DNA from: Magnolia sinica
Lineage: Eukaryota > Streptophyta > Magnoliopsida > Magnoliales > Magnoliaceae
Direction: 5' to 3'
Assembly: GCF_029962835.1 (NCBI RefSeq)
Contig: NC_080578.1
Coordinates: 102,651,759 to 102,715,758 of the forward strand
Length of the DNA stretch: 64,000 nt
The notes beneath the pieces were generated by a model that did not search any database, had not been told where the DNA came from, and saw only the letters and a list, made by a program, of their open reading frames with translations. The position numbers were made by a program, and so were the translations under genes. Every line of letters starts with the position of its first letter. Position 1 is the stretch's first letter. This document shows, in pieces, positions 30,984 to 44,732 of the stretch.

Positions 30984-33900
30984 CTAAATCAGCCCGTAAG
31001 AATGTCGTGTTTAAAGAAATAGAAAATGGGACAAAACACTAAATTTGCATTAAACAAAAGGCCAACTGTTTGTTGAAAGTTGGTTTTTTATTTTTTATTT
31101 TTTGCAAGTTCCAGTCAGACTCAGATGAGTTGTTTTGCTGACTTGTTCAGGTTTCAGTCCTGGGTGAATCAGCTGATTCTTTGATAACAAATAGAAGCAG
31201 TCTTGGATGTGTGTGGATTGTATCCAGCAGAATGCTGGACACACCTGATCCAGCACCAATGAAAAAAACACCATGTGTGTATGTCAGGCATGGGATCTAC
31301 TGTAAAAGGGACAAAATCATCATTTCACATAGGGAATCTATACTTTTTCAGTGTGGGTCCTACTGCTGACGCACAAACGGTGATTTCTTCATTGGCCCTG
31401 GATGGGGTGTGTCTCTAGGGTTACGCTTGCTCCAACAGATGCTCAGTTTCATTCATGGCACGGTGGTTTGGGTGGTTGCTTTACTCGTAGATTGAGGCTT
31501 GCCCTTCTGTCCATGCTTTGGTCGATTTGGCTGGAAAGAAACAATAGTATCTTTCGGAACCAGAGTAGTTCTTCAGATGGGGAGATCAATCAGGTGTTCT
31601 GTTTGTTATCTGAGTGGCTGCCTTGAGTTTGTCCTGAGCTGGGGTTTTGGGTCTTGTAATTTTCCATTTTTGTGTTGTTGTTTTTCTTTTCCTTTCTGTT
31701 TTGTGTTGTCTTTCTTTTCTTCGGCCTTCGGCCCTAATAAATTGCTTCATCTTTCAAAAAAACAAAAACAAAAACAAAAACAAGAGACATCATGTGGAGA
31801 TATGGACAGCTAATGGAGGAAAATAGATTTGGAACCATATGCAATTACTATGAGCATAGGGGTGTTCTCAGTTGAAGGAACACTTGACAGGGGGGTAAAA
31901 AAATGTGAAGGATTGCCAAGTGTTCCAAAGGAGATAACAATGGAGATAAAGAAGGTACTGAGCGAGGGAAAGCCATGCAAGGAGCAAACATGAGAGAGGG
32001 ATATAAGGGAGGGGTTACAAGTTTCCTCGACAGGGCTAGAAACTGTTGAGTAGTTGGGTGATGATGATGATGGTGTGGGTTTGGCATATCCCAAGGATTG
32101 TATTCCTGAGCGAGAAAGGATAGAGTACAGACAAGCGATGCGCGAGTTGTTGGCATCGGTTTTGGATAGGAAGCAAAGGTGACAGCTTGAGGAGATTAAC
32201 GCCAACGTTTGGGGCCTCTAAACATGAGGTTAGTGGGAGAAGTGAAGGGGTGAGGGCAGCAGTAAGGGGTGGTGGTTTTAGTTTAGGCGGGCCTACCCTA
32301 CACAGCATCCAAAGCGCCCATATTCCAAATGCATCCATTGCGGGTGCAAAGCAAAGGAGATTGAAAGATTTATGGAGCAGGGGAGGACTTAGTGAAACTA
32401 TATGGGGAGTGTTATGGTCAGGTAGTTCATTTCGAGCCACACACCAACAATGTTTGAAACATCAGTATCATATTACATCGCGTCCTTAGGATACAGATAC
32501 ATATCGGTTATCGCACAGGATTTATCGTTTGTATCGGATACTTTATCATGCTTTTTGGAAAACATGGGGAACCAATGGAAAATAGTTGAATTTTTCAATG
32601 AAGCTTCAGGGATTGTTAAAAAAGACCTTAATACACACTTTTAAATTGTAACATCTCAAAAAAGAAGTGCACATAATATGTTTCCTTTGTATAGGGTCAT
32701 ATAAGCTATGTGTTGTCTGACTGAACTAATGCAACTATATTCAAATTGAATGCATAAAATTTAGAGTGTATGTGATTATCATTTCATCAAACACTCCTAA
32801 ATACTTCGAAATTAGTCTCAATTGACAGCTGGTTGAAGGAAATTTTTGAAAAAAATATATATATATTTTAATAATTTTTAATTAAAAATTATTTTTATTT
32901 TCTGAGAAGTGACAAGGACTTAACAAATAAGTAGACCAGCCATCATACATGCTTGATTGCATGTTTGGAGTGCAACATTGCAATTTGCAAGCAATTTGGG
33001 AGAAATTGGAGAATTTCCGAATTTTCCCCAAATTAGACCACCTACACTCAAATTTCGAAATTAGAGTGTATGCGATGATCATTTCATCAAATACTCCTAA
33101 ATACTTCAAAATTAGTCTCAATTGACAGTTGGTTGAAGGAAAGCTTCGAAAAAAAAAAAAAAATCATGAAGAACATGGAGAACCAATTGAAATTGAAATT
33201 GAAATCAAAGCTCAAACTCCATTATTTTTCATGCAAAACATGAAGAACCAATGGATTTATAACCATTTGACACTAATTTAACATAATTTCAACAACAACA
33301 AAAAAGGGATCGAAAATTGAAAATGCTTACAGGATTGAACATGTGAGAAATATCAGCACTGCCTGTGAGTTTCGTATCGCACAGGTAGGATACAAGACAT
33401 ATTGTGGCCTCGTGGGATATATCAGATGATATCGTCGATATTTAAAACATTGCACACCAGCACACATAGCGTCCAACCCACATTTCCATAATATAATTGA
33501 AATTGTTCAACACTTTGGCCAAGTCGTAAAGCCTCCAATGCCATAGAAGACCTTGGGGGTCTACATTGACCACGAGTACGAGGAGATGCAAGCTTGGGTA
33601 GAGAGCCTTAAGCCAGAACTGGGAGACATGGGATGACATTGATGTACGATGGGTTGATGAGGCCCATGAAGATGTCAATCATCAACTTCATGGTTTACTA
33701 CAGAGGGCGGCCGGTATTTTTCGAATCTATCATCCGATCACATAAAGGATCATTCCTACATATGACCTTCTGAAATTAGAGAGGTGGGCTTGAAGAATAC
33801 AGTGCAAGTTGTGATGTACAACAGTAGTGCGTTCGTCAAGGCGGGAAAGAAGTTAATGAAGAAGTACATTATCTACTAGACCCCATGTGCAGCTTACTGC

Positions 33901-36580
33901 ATTGACTGTTATCCTTATCCTAATCCTAATCCTCCCAATGCCCATTTAAGACCAAAGCAAGACAAGACCTCCTTGGCAAGACAAGAACATCACATCAAGG
34001 AGTTCAAATTCTAGCTCAAGCTCATTCCAAGTTGGAAATCAAGCCACCAAGATAGTCAGAGGAAGAGGAAGACCACTCGAGAGCGAATTCGCCACATTCT
34101 CCTTTCTCTTTCTCAATTCTTCATCTAATCCTCCAACTTCTCATTTTCCTTTTGTTACTTTTGGGGCAAATCATCTATTTCTGGAAATTCATTCTCCTTG
34201 AGTAGAGACTGTATAGTTTGGAGTAACGACTAAGGATTTTGGCTGTCCTCGAGCCATCATAAAAGGGGCTAGTGGCAACTCCAGAATTAGACAAAACTGG
34301 CTCTACCGTCCTAGTAGAGCTTTGTTAGTTGTCACTAAGTCAACAAAACCACAAAAGGGGCTACAAAGCCTAAAAGAAGCTTTACTATAGTTGAAAACTA
34401 AAACAGGAGAAAAGAGATTTTTTTTAATTTTTTTTTTTTAAAGGATCACAAATTCATGCGCTGGAAACTTGGCGTGAATAGTGACTCATCGAGTCACAAT
34501 TGGATTCTACGATTCAATTGGATCGTAGTCCATGATTTGAACATACTATCAAGTTTTGGCTCATGTGATTTATGGTATAAAAAAATGATTTAATAAAATT
34601 TTCTGAATAATTTTACGCATTATTCAAGTTGGATCGTACAGCCCAAATAATTGATAATATAATCTTAAATACAATGGTTTAGACTTGTTGCTCAGAGGCC
34701 ATTCTCAACAAAGTCAACTTAGTTCCACGTAAATATGCAATTTTCTTATTGGTAAAAAAAAAAAACGTGACTATGCTATGTCAGTTGGATTGAGGAGAAG
34801 TCCCTAGTTTAAAACACAATGGCATAGTTTTAGATCTGGCTAAGCTATAGCTTACATATAAAAAAGTGGACGCAACATGGTAAATGGTAGGGAAGTCAAA
34901 CTGCAATATAGACTGACAAAATAATCATAAAATTTTCAGTTGATCTGTTTTATAATAATAATAATAATAAGATAAGAGAATAAGTTACCCTGTTTGAGGT
35001 TCTTAAGATGAAATGAACAATCATCTAGCATGCATGTGTGGCTTCGTCGACTTCTCAAAGTTTTACAAAAATGAAATGAATATTTAGAACTGCACATGTT
35101 CAACACTAGATGAAATGTAAGATAATATTATGAGACATGGTACAAAATATTTCATGGGCTCAAAATCTCAATTACCATGGAGAGACTCTGACCATTGGAG
35201 ATTAAATCTCTCAAATCATGCTCAAGTTGAGTTTCCGATGGAACTTCATCAACAGAATTTTCTTTTCCTTCTATTAAGAGTGTGATCTCTCCCTTTGGCT
35301 GCTGATTTGAAAATGCTTCTTTTGCTTCCCCCAAAGTCCCCCGCCAAAACTAACATAAGTAATCTATATTAGTGAACACACACTAGGATGCAGCTGATTA
35401 CAGCCATAATCAAGAACAAAGTAATCTATATTAGTGTATGTTGTGTGTTGAATCAGCTTCACATTAGGCACAACACCTCCACCTAGATGTGGCGTAGGGT
35501 GGACCTCCACCATGGGTAAGCTAGATGGAGGGAATTTTACAACACAAAGACCTCACCATATGAGCAGTGTCAAACAAATGGACAGCTGGAAAAAAAATCT
35601 GGTAATGGCTCATATTCAGAAAGGCACAACCAGTGCAGCTTTTGGACCATCCATATGGGGGACAGTCTAGAACATGGTCCACCAGTCTCTGTGTGCCCCT
35701 CTGTTCTGTAAAGAGACAATACTGAGGAATTCTTTCATGTCACATATGAGTTTTGAGAATAAAGATACCATGCATTTCACTATGGAAGCACTGCAGGACA
35801 GGAGCACTGTAGTGAGGAAGATGTTTACGACTGATCCTCTTTTGAGTAATAGAGCCAACAATAATTGTGCAAGGATTATGTCCAAATATAGAGTTTGCAA
35901 GCTATTGGTTGTGGTGATTTAATAATGCATCGCAGATTCCCAAAATCAAGTGAAACACTAGGACTAGAAATGGTGTCAGTGTGTGTGTTGTAGCAATACC
36001 TGTTCATGAAGTTTTGTCATCTCGCGAGCAATGACACATTGCCTGAAAATGTGCAAATAGTGGCCATTGTCAAAAAAATTTAACAGCTTTTCAGCTCTTA
36101 CTGTCCTAAAATCACAAACTATGAGTGGAAACGGGAAAATGTTGCCTGTTCGAACAGGCAATCTCTTGCATAGTGAAGCAAATCTAACCTATTCACACAT
36201 TTAGTACACTGGACATGGACTGCTGGTCATTTTTTTGTTAACCGCACATTACTTCTGTATATAAAAGCTCGCTAGACAATTAGATCAACCTATTTCATAA
36301 ATTATTTCTTACATAAATGATATAACCATATAAGATATTATATTGAAAAACAAACAGATCTTGTTTTCTATTAATTTTTAAATAATTTAAAAAGAAAGAA
36401 ATATTGTGGCCAATCAGTAGATCAACCAACAATCGGGAACATATAAATTTTTCACATGAATTAACATTCATCAACATATATTTTAAAAACAAACAGTGTG
36501 TGTGTGTGTGTCTGTCTGTCTTATATCTCAATAATCAAAAAGTTTTCTAGAAAATGGAAATATAGAGAAATATATGTATT

Positions 36581-36623
<43 letters not shown>

Positions 36624-39600
36624 ACACGCACTTCTAAAAACAAATTTAAAAGAAGGAAATATTGTGGCCAATCAGTAAATCAGCCAACACTCGTGAACAT
36701 ATAAATTTCTCACATGAATCAACACTCACCAAATATATTTTAAAAACAAACCGCATATATGCATTTTCCACCAATATGCATCACCCAACAAGGCATTTAG
36801 AAGAGGGTCCCATGGTGTATGTTGTTTGTAGATGACATAGTTTGATAGCCAAGACGTGAGGGGGTAAATGCGAAGCTAGAGATCTATGGAAGAAAGCTTT
36901 AAAATCAGTCGGACTAAAACAGAGTATATGGAATGCAATTTTAGTGACAATAGGAGTGGAAACATGTAATTAGTGAGGATTGTTAAGGGGTTGATAATTC
37001 ATGAGAGCAGAGAGATTCTCAAGGATGTTTCTCATAGAACTACAGCTGAGTAGATGAAGTGGAGATGTTCCTATAGAGTTTGATGTGATTGATGCATACC
37101 AATCAAAAAAGGGGGAAATTTTATGGTATAGCTGTAAAACCAACCATGCTTTATGGCACAACGTTGAGCAGTCAAGGAACATGATGCCCATAGGATGAGT
37201 ATTGCTGAAATGGATGTTGCTGTGGATGAGAACATAAGAGAGACAAGATCATTAAAATCTGTTTCGCTTCTCAATCACAATAGCAATTACGGATCACATT
37301 TGACTTCCACCATCATTGAGGTCTTACATTCTTTTCATTAAAGCCTTGCAGCTTTTGCTTCTTTCCTAGACTCTAGTGTATCATTCAAATATTTCCTTCT
37401 TATTGAAAAGGCCATTTGTGTTGCTGATGCGAGAGGACAAAAGACAAATTATGTCCATTTACTGACAAAAGGCAAATTATGTCCATTTACTTTCACAATA
37501 ACTTCAAAACTACCCTAATTAATTTTCAGCAAATGAAACGTATATTTCTTCTTATTTTGATTAAAAGAAAGAAGAAATAGAGATTCTAGCAACCAAATAA
37601 TCAATTATGGTCCAAACATACAAATTAATATGCATTACCATCCAAGAATAATGTAAAACAGAGTTTTATCAATCCTTTACCTTAATCTAGCAACCAGAGA
37701 ATCACTTTTGGTCCAAAAATATAACTATGCATTACCATCTAGGTATAATGTATATCAGTATTTTTTTCATTTATCATTTACCTTGAGTCACAAAAGATTG
37801 GGGAAGCTTCTTCAAGGAACTGTAGGAGCTTATGTGGAGGAACAAAGAATATTTGTGTTGCACTATCATTAGCAGAAACCATCATTTGTTGTCTTCTTGT
37901 TCCCGCATTTTTAGAAAGAAATCCAACTGTAAGAATAAAATGAAATTAGCCATCAATAACCCCCCCAAGTTTATCGACCGTCCTCACCAGAAGTTTGGCC
38001 ATTTCTAATATGAACATAATGAATTCCCAAGTATATTACCAAATTTGAACTCATCAGTTGATAACCCTGAGGCAGAAAGAGCAGCCACCAAAGCAGATGG
38101 CCCAGGGATAGGAACAACGGGAATGTTCTCATTTACACATAACTTTGCCTGCATTAAGATTGGAAGAGAACTTCAATGAAATATTTTTCAAATTTTCAGT
38201 TGCATATTTAGATTGTGTTAAGATTGCAGATGGCCCAGGGAATAGTCTCGCCTCAAAAGGGAGCGGGGACACCCTGTCGTCATAATATATATATATATAG
38301 TAGCTAAGTATTGATGGCTAATTTAAACAAGATAGACCATCATTTGTTATGTGAAAATAATCAGAAGATTGGCCAAAATGTTAAATTTGGCAACAAGAAG
38401 TTTCAAATCTTTCCTTTTTTTAACCCATCCAATTTAGTGGGGTTACATTTCTTACTTTAAATAAATAGACTCCACATTGCTTTCTTTGTTCCAATAAAAA
38501 GGTTCACATGCATTAGTTGTTATTTGAAAACATACGAAATATTTACAGCTTACACTTTTACATACAATTGCTAGCCTTATATTTAAAATCACATGACACA
38601 CTCATGGTTTATTGACAGTATTAACCGGGGATATCACTGAGTTGCGATAATAGAACTATCACTTTTATTGTGTAGTTTCTGATGTTATATCTTAATGAAT
38701 TTAGTCACACATTGGATACATGTGGGAAAGTGGATTGTATTGTAACTCCAACCTATATAAAAGGGGCTCAAATCATGGGATCTAGTGTGGAGCACCGAGC
38801 ATGTAAGCAACGTAGCACCTTGGGCACCTAGGTGCCCCAACACCCAATGCAAATCTCTCTCGTTTTTCTCTTTTCTTTACTTTTTGTTAAACTTAACGGT
38901 TTTGTTTAAGATGGTGTCAAATAGATCCCCCTTACAGATAGATCCCATTCATACTATATTTGGTGGTTTGCCCATCCGTTGGCCCTAATGTTTGGTTTCT
39001 TGAGCGTTATGGGTGTTCCCAAGTGTTGCTCCCTGTGGGCATGTCTCACATGTGGGAAAGTGGATTGTAACTCCTATCGATATAAAAGGGGCTCAAGTCA
39101 TGGAATCTAGTGTGGAGTACCGAGCATGTAAGCAACGTAGCACCTTGGGCGCCTAGGTGCCCCAACCTCCAATGCAAATCTCTCTCGTTTTTCTCTTTAA
39201 TTTTTGTTAAACTTAACGGTTTTGTTTAAGATGGTGTCAGATAGATCCCCCTTTCAGATAGATCCCATTCATACTGTATTTGGTGGTTTGCCCATCCGTT
39301 GGCCCTAATGTTTGGTTTCTTGAGCGTTATGGGTGTTGCCGAGTGTTGCTCCCTGTGGGCATATCTCCAAAGTCGATGATGGCATGCCTCCAAGCTCTAG
39401 AGGGTTGTAGTAATAGTAGTTGGTGGTGGTGGTGGTGGAATAATGGTATTAGTGTTTAGTTGTTGTTGGGAGTGAGGGTTTTGATGATGCTCATTGCAAT
39501 GCCCGACGGTTTCACTATGGCTACCTCTTTGCTGCACACTCACCGTCATTTCTGTTCAGTTGCTAAGCGGACATCCTACAACTAGTTTTTGCTTGATGCG

Positions 39601-42600
39601 CGCAAACTATTTGACATGATGCTCAACCCAACCTAACATGGAGGGTTTCAAACCGATATTGGAGCCTTCTTTTTCCATTTGAGTGATTCTTCCTTAATAA
39701 ATCTAATGTAAATGTTGGTATAGTTCATTCACCAATTGTGCAATATCTCACTGGTGTCTTTGGATGACATTATGGGTGTAGCCCCCACCAATTGTGAGTA
39801 TAGTTCACTCACTTGTGCAATATTGTATTTCTGTCTTTAAGATGATTGTGCATGTGAATGATGGTTTGATGGCTCGATGATTATCAAGTTTGGCCATGAC
39901 CCACTACTTTAACAGAAGATTCAATAGATGTAGAAAACTCAATCTAAAGACAAGTTGCAATTGAAGATCTCAAATCTCACCATGCTGAGTTTGCGGGTGA
40001 GTATATAAAAAAGTCCACTTTATTGTGTTGCTTCTTAAGTTTATTGCCTTGCATGTTCAGCAGATTGGATACTTGGTAAAGTGGGTTGTAATTCCTATCT
40101 ATAGAAAGGGGGCCTAGTCATTTAGACTAATATGGAGACTGTGAAGCAGTGTAGCACCTTGTGCACCTGGGAGTTTTAATCTAGTAAGAGTGCCCCAACC
40201 CTTCTCTTAATATAAGTCTCTCTTGTTTTTCTCTTTCCTTTTATTTTGTTCAATGACAATCAAATTTTTCCCTAGGAGGCCCTTTCACTGGGAAAGATAA
40301 GGCCCCATGCCAATATTTAGATTCTCTAGGTTTTTTTATGCTTTTGACAAAGAATAATAGATTGCTTCACAAAGTTCAGGGCTTGTCATCTTTATTGCTA
40401 ACCATGGATGTCCAACTTAGTCTATATCCTACCCTACTTAGTCCTATGGTTGAAAGAGGATATGTGAAATATTGTCATCGGTGTTATGGTGTCAAAAGCC
40501 AAAGCAATTTGTTGTGGAGATTGACTTGGACCTAGAATAAGTAGGAATGGTGGTGGGAATTAGCTTGGAGGTTGATACAGCCAAATCTCCAACCCACGTG
40601 TGAAGGGACCCAAAGTGGACCCCACTTGGTCACATGTATCCGGCCTGCTTAGAAACAATTTATGTGCTAATTTCCATGCATATGCAAAAAGTTTTTAAAA
40701 AAATGTATATCTTTTTTTTAATAAATAACTTGTGCATCTGGAAGGATATGCACAATTGTATGGGCATATATGGCTGTCTGCACGACCATATGGGTGTTTA
40801 TACAGTTCCTATAAAACTTATTCACTATATTATGGCAAGTTTACTAGTTTAGTAGCTTTAGAAGTCTTTCCCTTAGTTGTTGGAATTTAGGGCCTGTTTA
40901 GATAGAATGCAACCAGTTTGCATCGACAAGACATTTGCCACTGTTTGGAAGCTAAGGATGTTGTAGCAAAGAGTTTGCATTTGCTTTCCCCTCCTCAACA
41001 AGAGTACAACCTTTTCTTCAGCAGCCAAATAGAGGGAAAAGAGTTTGCTTCTGATGTGATGTTTTAAATGACAATTTTGGAGGGAAAAAGATTTCCCTTT
41101 GTGGGATTGCAAACCAAACCATTGCAAATGCAAAGGAAAGCATTTTCCAGGACTTCTCTTCAGCAAAACAAACAGTTGCAAAGGGTTTGCTTCTAGCACT
41201 GATGTCAGCTAACCTCCCGCTCATGTTATGTTTTTGCTTTCACTTGCATTCCTCTAGTTTACTGTTTAACTTCAATACCCTCTGCGTGTGTGTGGGTGGG
41301 TGCTGGGGGTTGGGGAAAGAAAGCAGAAACTAAATGATGATCAGTTGTAAATCTCTCTCGCTCCCTCCCTCCCTCTGTGTGTGTGTGTGGGGGGGGGGGG
41401 GGGGGCGGAAGAAAGCAGAAAGCTAAATGATGATCAGTTGCAAATCTTTCTTGTATGTGACTGTTGTTGATGTACTTTGTGGTGATTCTTGTGCTGCAAA
41501 TCTGTTACACAACTTGCAACATTCTGCAATTAGTTTCCTTTGGACACTAGTTTGCATTATTTGCTATCAAAGAGGTTTGATCCCTTGTTTACTTTCAACC
41601 GCCTAAAATCTTTGCAACTTCTCTACCATTCCTAGCAAATCGCTGCAACTTTCTGCAGCTGTCGTCCTCTCTGCAATATATTTTGAACCCTGTTTCAACT
41701 CAACTACGACAGAGAGATACAAATCCACTCAGTTTCAATAGTCGTTTGTTTGTGCGCCCGCCAATCCATGAATGAATTCCTCCGCGATAGACTCAACTAC
41801 TCGACTCAATCACGAATGATCGGTTGCCCCACCACTTCTGGCTGCAGAGACGGACCCTGGCGAGGAAGAAAGACTGGATTTGACTAGAAAGATTCCTCGA
41901 GGAACTACTTCGATTCGGGAGCCAGGCATGAATCAGACGATTAGGTTAGGATTAGTTTATTGGTGTTATTTTAGAGATATGCTCCTTCCACAATGTGCCA
42001 CACAATTTGAATGGTGGGGTTAGATGTACATGAGTCCCACCTGTGAGGAGGACGAGTCACCACTATTTTAGAAGTGGTTGTGAACTTGCACAGTTTCAAA
42101 TTTTTTTTCCTTCTCAAGTTGATGGCTCTATTCACCTGCTAATGAGACCTGGGAGTACAAAAATTGCAGCAAAGAATGTGGTGAACTCGCAGCCATGGCA
42201 CATGCCACCACGTGTGCCATCACAGCACATAGGTACAAGATCCAATTGGAAGATGTCTTCGCAGTTCAGCACCAGAAAAGAATTCTAATAGGGATTAAAT
42301 CATCAATTCTAAATTTGGTGTCCTCTCAAAATATTCAAGTATTTTTTTATATTTTTTTGAAGAATAAAATATCCAAGTATTGTTAGTAACTAGAAGTTAC
42401 AAAAGAGGGATGCTTCCCAAATACAAATTGGCATGACAAGTAAAAACAGCTATAATAACAGCAAGCAAAGCAAATGAAGAATGGAATGGATCCATGCACA
42501 TCGAGTATAAGCCAACAACACTGCTAAAGTAAAGAAGATGAAAGAAAATAATAAGTTCTACTGTGCACAGTGAAAGGTAAAATTGGTATGAGCATTGCTG

Positions 42601-44701
42601 AGCAAAGCATTTACATGTGAGCCCCAGAAACTCAGCTTAACTTACACACGGTGACAGAGGGATTAGCATATGCACTAGTTTAAACCCTCATAAAGCATAC
42701 AACATATCAGCAGGTAGGCAGTATGTTGCGTGCAGTTTTTTTTTCTTTGTATCACAATGATAGCAGAGTTTCCAGGAAAGACTAGGTGTGACAAATGCAT
42801 ACCAGTTCCATGCCAGGGTCACTGATGCCTGGTGTCCCTGCATCGCTGATCAAGGCAATGACACCACCTTGTTGCAGCCTCTTAAGGATAGTTGTTTCAC
42901 GTTGAGATTCATTGAATTTGTGGTAACTCAGCTGAAAATCTAAACCAGATGGTTCAAAAAGAGAAATAGGGAAAGGATAACAAGCACTCCATAGATTAAA
43001 TTTTAGCAGAGCCAATAAAGAGAACAACTAACGAAACAGAAAACTCACGAGGGGAGTCTTTATATTGTAGTGCTGCAGCAACTTCCCTGAATGTCTTGTA
43101 TCTTCTGAAAGTATCACATCTGCTGATCTTAAGATGCGCAATGCACTGCATCAGCAAACTCGAGGTGAGCAGGTGAGAGAAACAGGAATCCATGTTCATA
43201 GGAAAAATAATAGAAACAATGTTGGCACTTGCGCCCCAAAAGAATAGCCATAAATATCCTAGGAGGCAAGATTCCTGATAGCAATTTGTTTCCGGAGATT
43301 CCTCAAAGAAAATTGTTTCATTACCTTGGCCCTATTATTCAGAAGGATGGAAAGATCAACTAACATTTTTTTTTGTATTTCAATCTTCTTTTTTTTGCGT
43401 TTCAATGTAAGGGGCCCTAATCCACCAAATCATGCTTGATTTGTGTTCAACTGGGTCATTGACTTTCAACAAGTCAAGTTGACATACAACAATCTTATAA
43501 AAGAATGGCCTGATACAACATGAAGTACATGTCCAAAACACCAAAATAGTATTTTCTTGAATTCCCATTTTTTTGCATTTTCAGATATTTTCGGCAATTT
43601 TTTTTCTTAACAAATAATTTCAACTAGAAGGCGTGATTTGCCAACCCCAATTAATTGGGATAAGGCTTAGATGATGATGATGAAAGAATTTCACTGATAC
43701 GGTCCAATATGGGGATATACGGATACGATACTCCCATATTGTATTGGTATTAAGCCGTGCTGATATGCCCCCAAATACCAATATTTAGAACTATGAATGT
43801 GGCAGACATGTCAACGATCCAAACTGGTTATCAAGTGTGTCATACTGGATCACACCCTAGACCTAAAAATCTGCCTAAAATAATCACCACGGAGGCCAAA
43901 ATATTACATGAAATCTGGATTGTCCATTCTTTTCTTGGTTGAACAATAGCTAGACGATATCTGCCAGCTACCAAATAACAGTTTTCGGGCATTAATGACG
44001 TGAGCTCATTTTTGCTCGGCATCCAAACAGGCTCTGATCTTATCTGTCAATCCTAATTCTTCAATTTCTTCTTTCCTCTTCTTCTTCATATGATCTACCT
44101 ATCATCCTACATCATCTGACTACCACTCATCTCATCGTGGCTCAAATTTTGGGAAGGTAATATGACACATTTGTAAATATATTGCCAGAAATGTGTGTAT
44201 TGTACATTGACGTATACTTGTCAATTTACTTGCAAGCACTATGACCCTTCTGATTCTGTATACATGTCTCCAGTAGCCTAATAAGTTAACAGGTTTCTCT
44301 TTCCAAATCCATCTAAAGTTAACACCAGCCAATAATATGTAATGCATTGTGTCATATTTCATAAAATCGGAAAATCAGGACAATAAATTATTTACATTGA
44401 TTATTGTGAAGGTGAAGAGATTGGAAACACAAAACAGCAAGTTCAACAAGTGTCATGTGTATATGTATACATGCACACCTCTACAATATATAATGAGAGT
44501 TGCTATAGGGAAAATTCTGCCACATTTAGTTATTGGAGATAATTAAACTATGCAATATAAAAGGATTTTTTTTTTTTGAAAGGCGCAATATATAAGGAAA
44601 TTAGATGGGTTTTTAAGCAAAGGAAAGGGCATTCTTCTCATTGGGGTGAAGCTCTATATTAAACCCCACAAAACCCTCCCTCCCTCCCTCACTCCCCCTC
44701 C

Positions 44702-44732
<31 letters not shown>

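Noticed and set aside
31810-32440. Several overlapping 100-134-residue minus-strand frames
   Set aside because: They are shadows of the decayed hAT BED-finger region on the plus strand and change frame without splice signals.
41376-41405. G-quadruplex regulatory element
   Set aside because: A simple GT/G17 run in an intron; it may also be an assembly-sensitive homopolymer. There is no context for a function.
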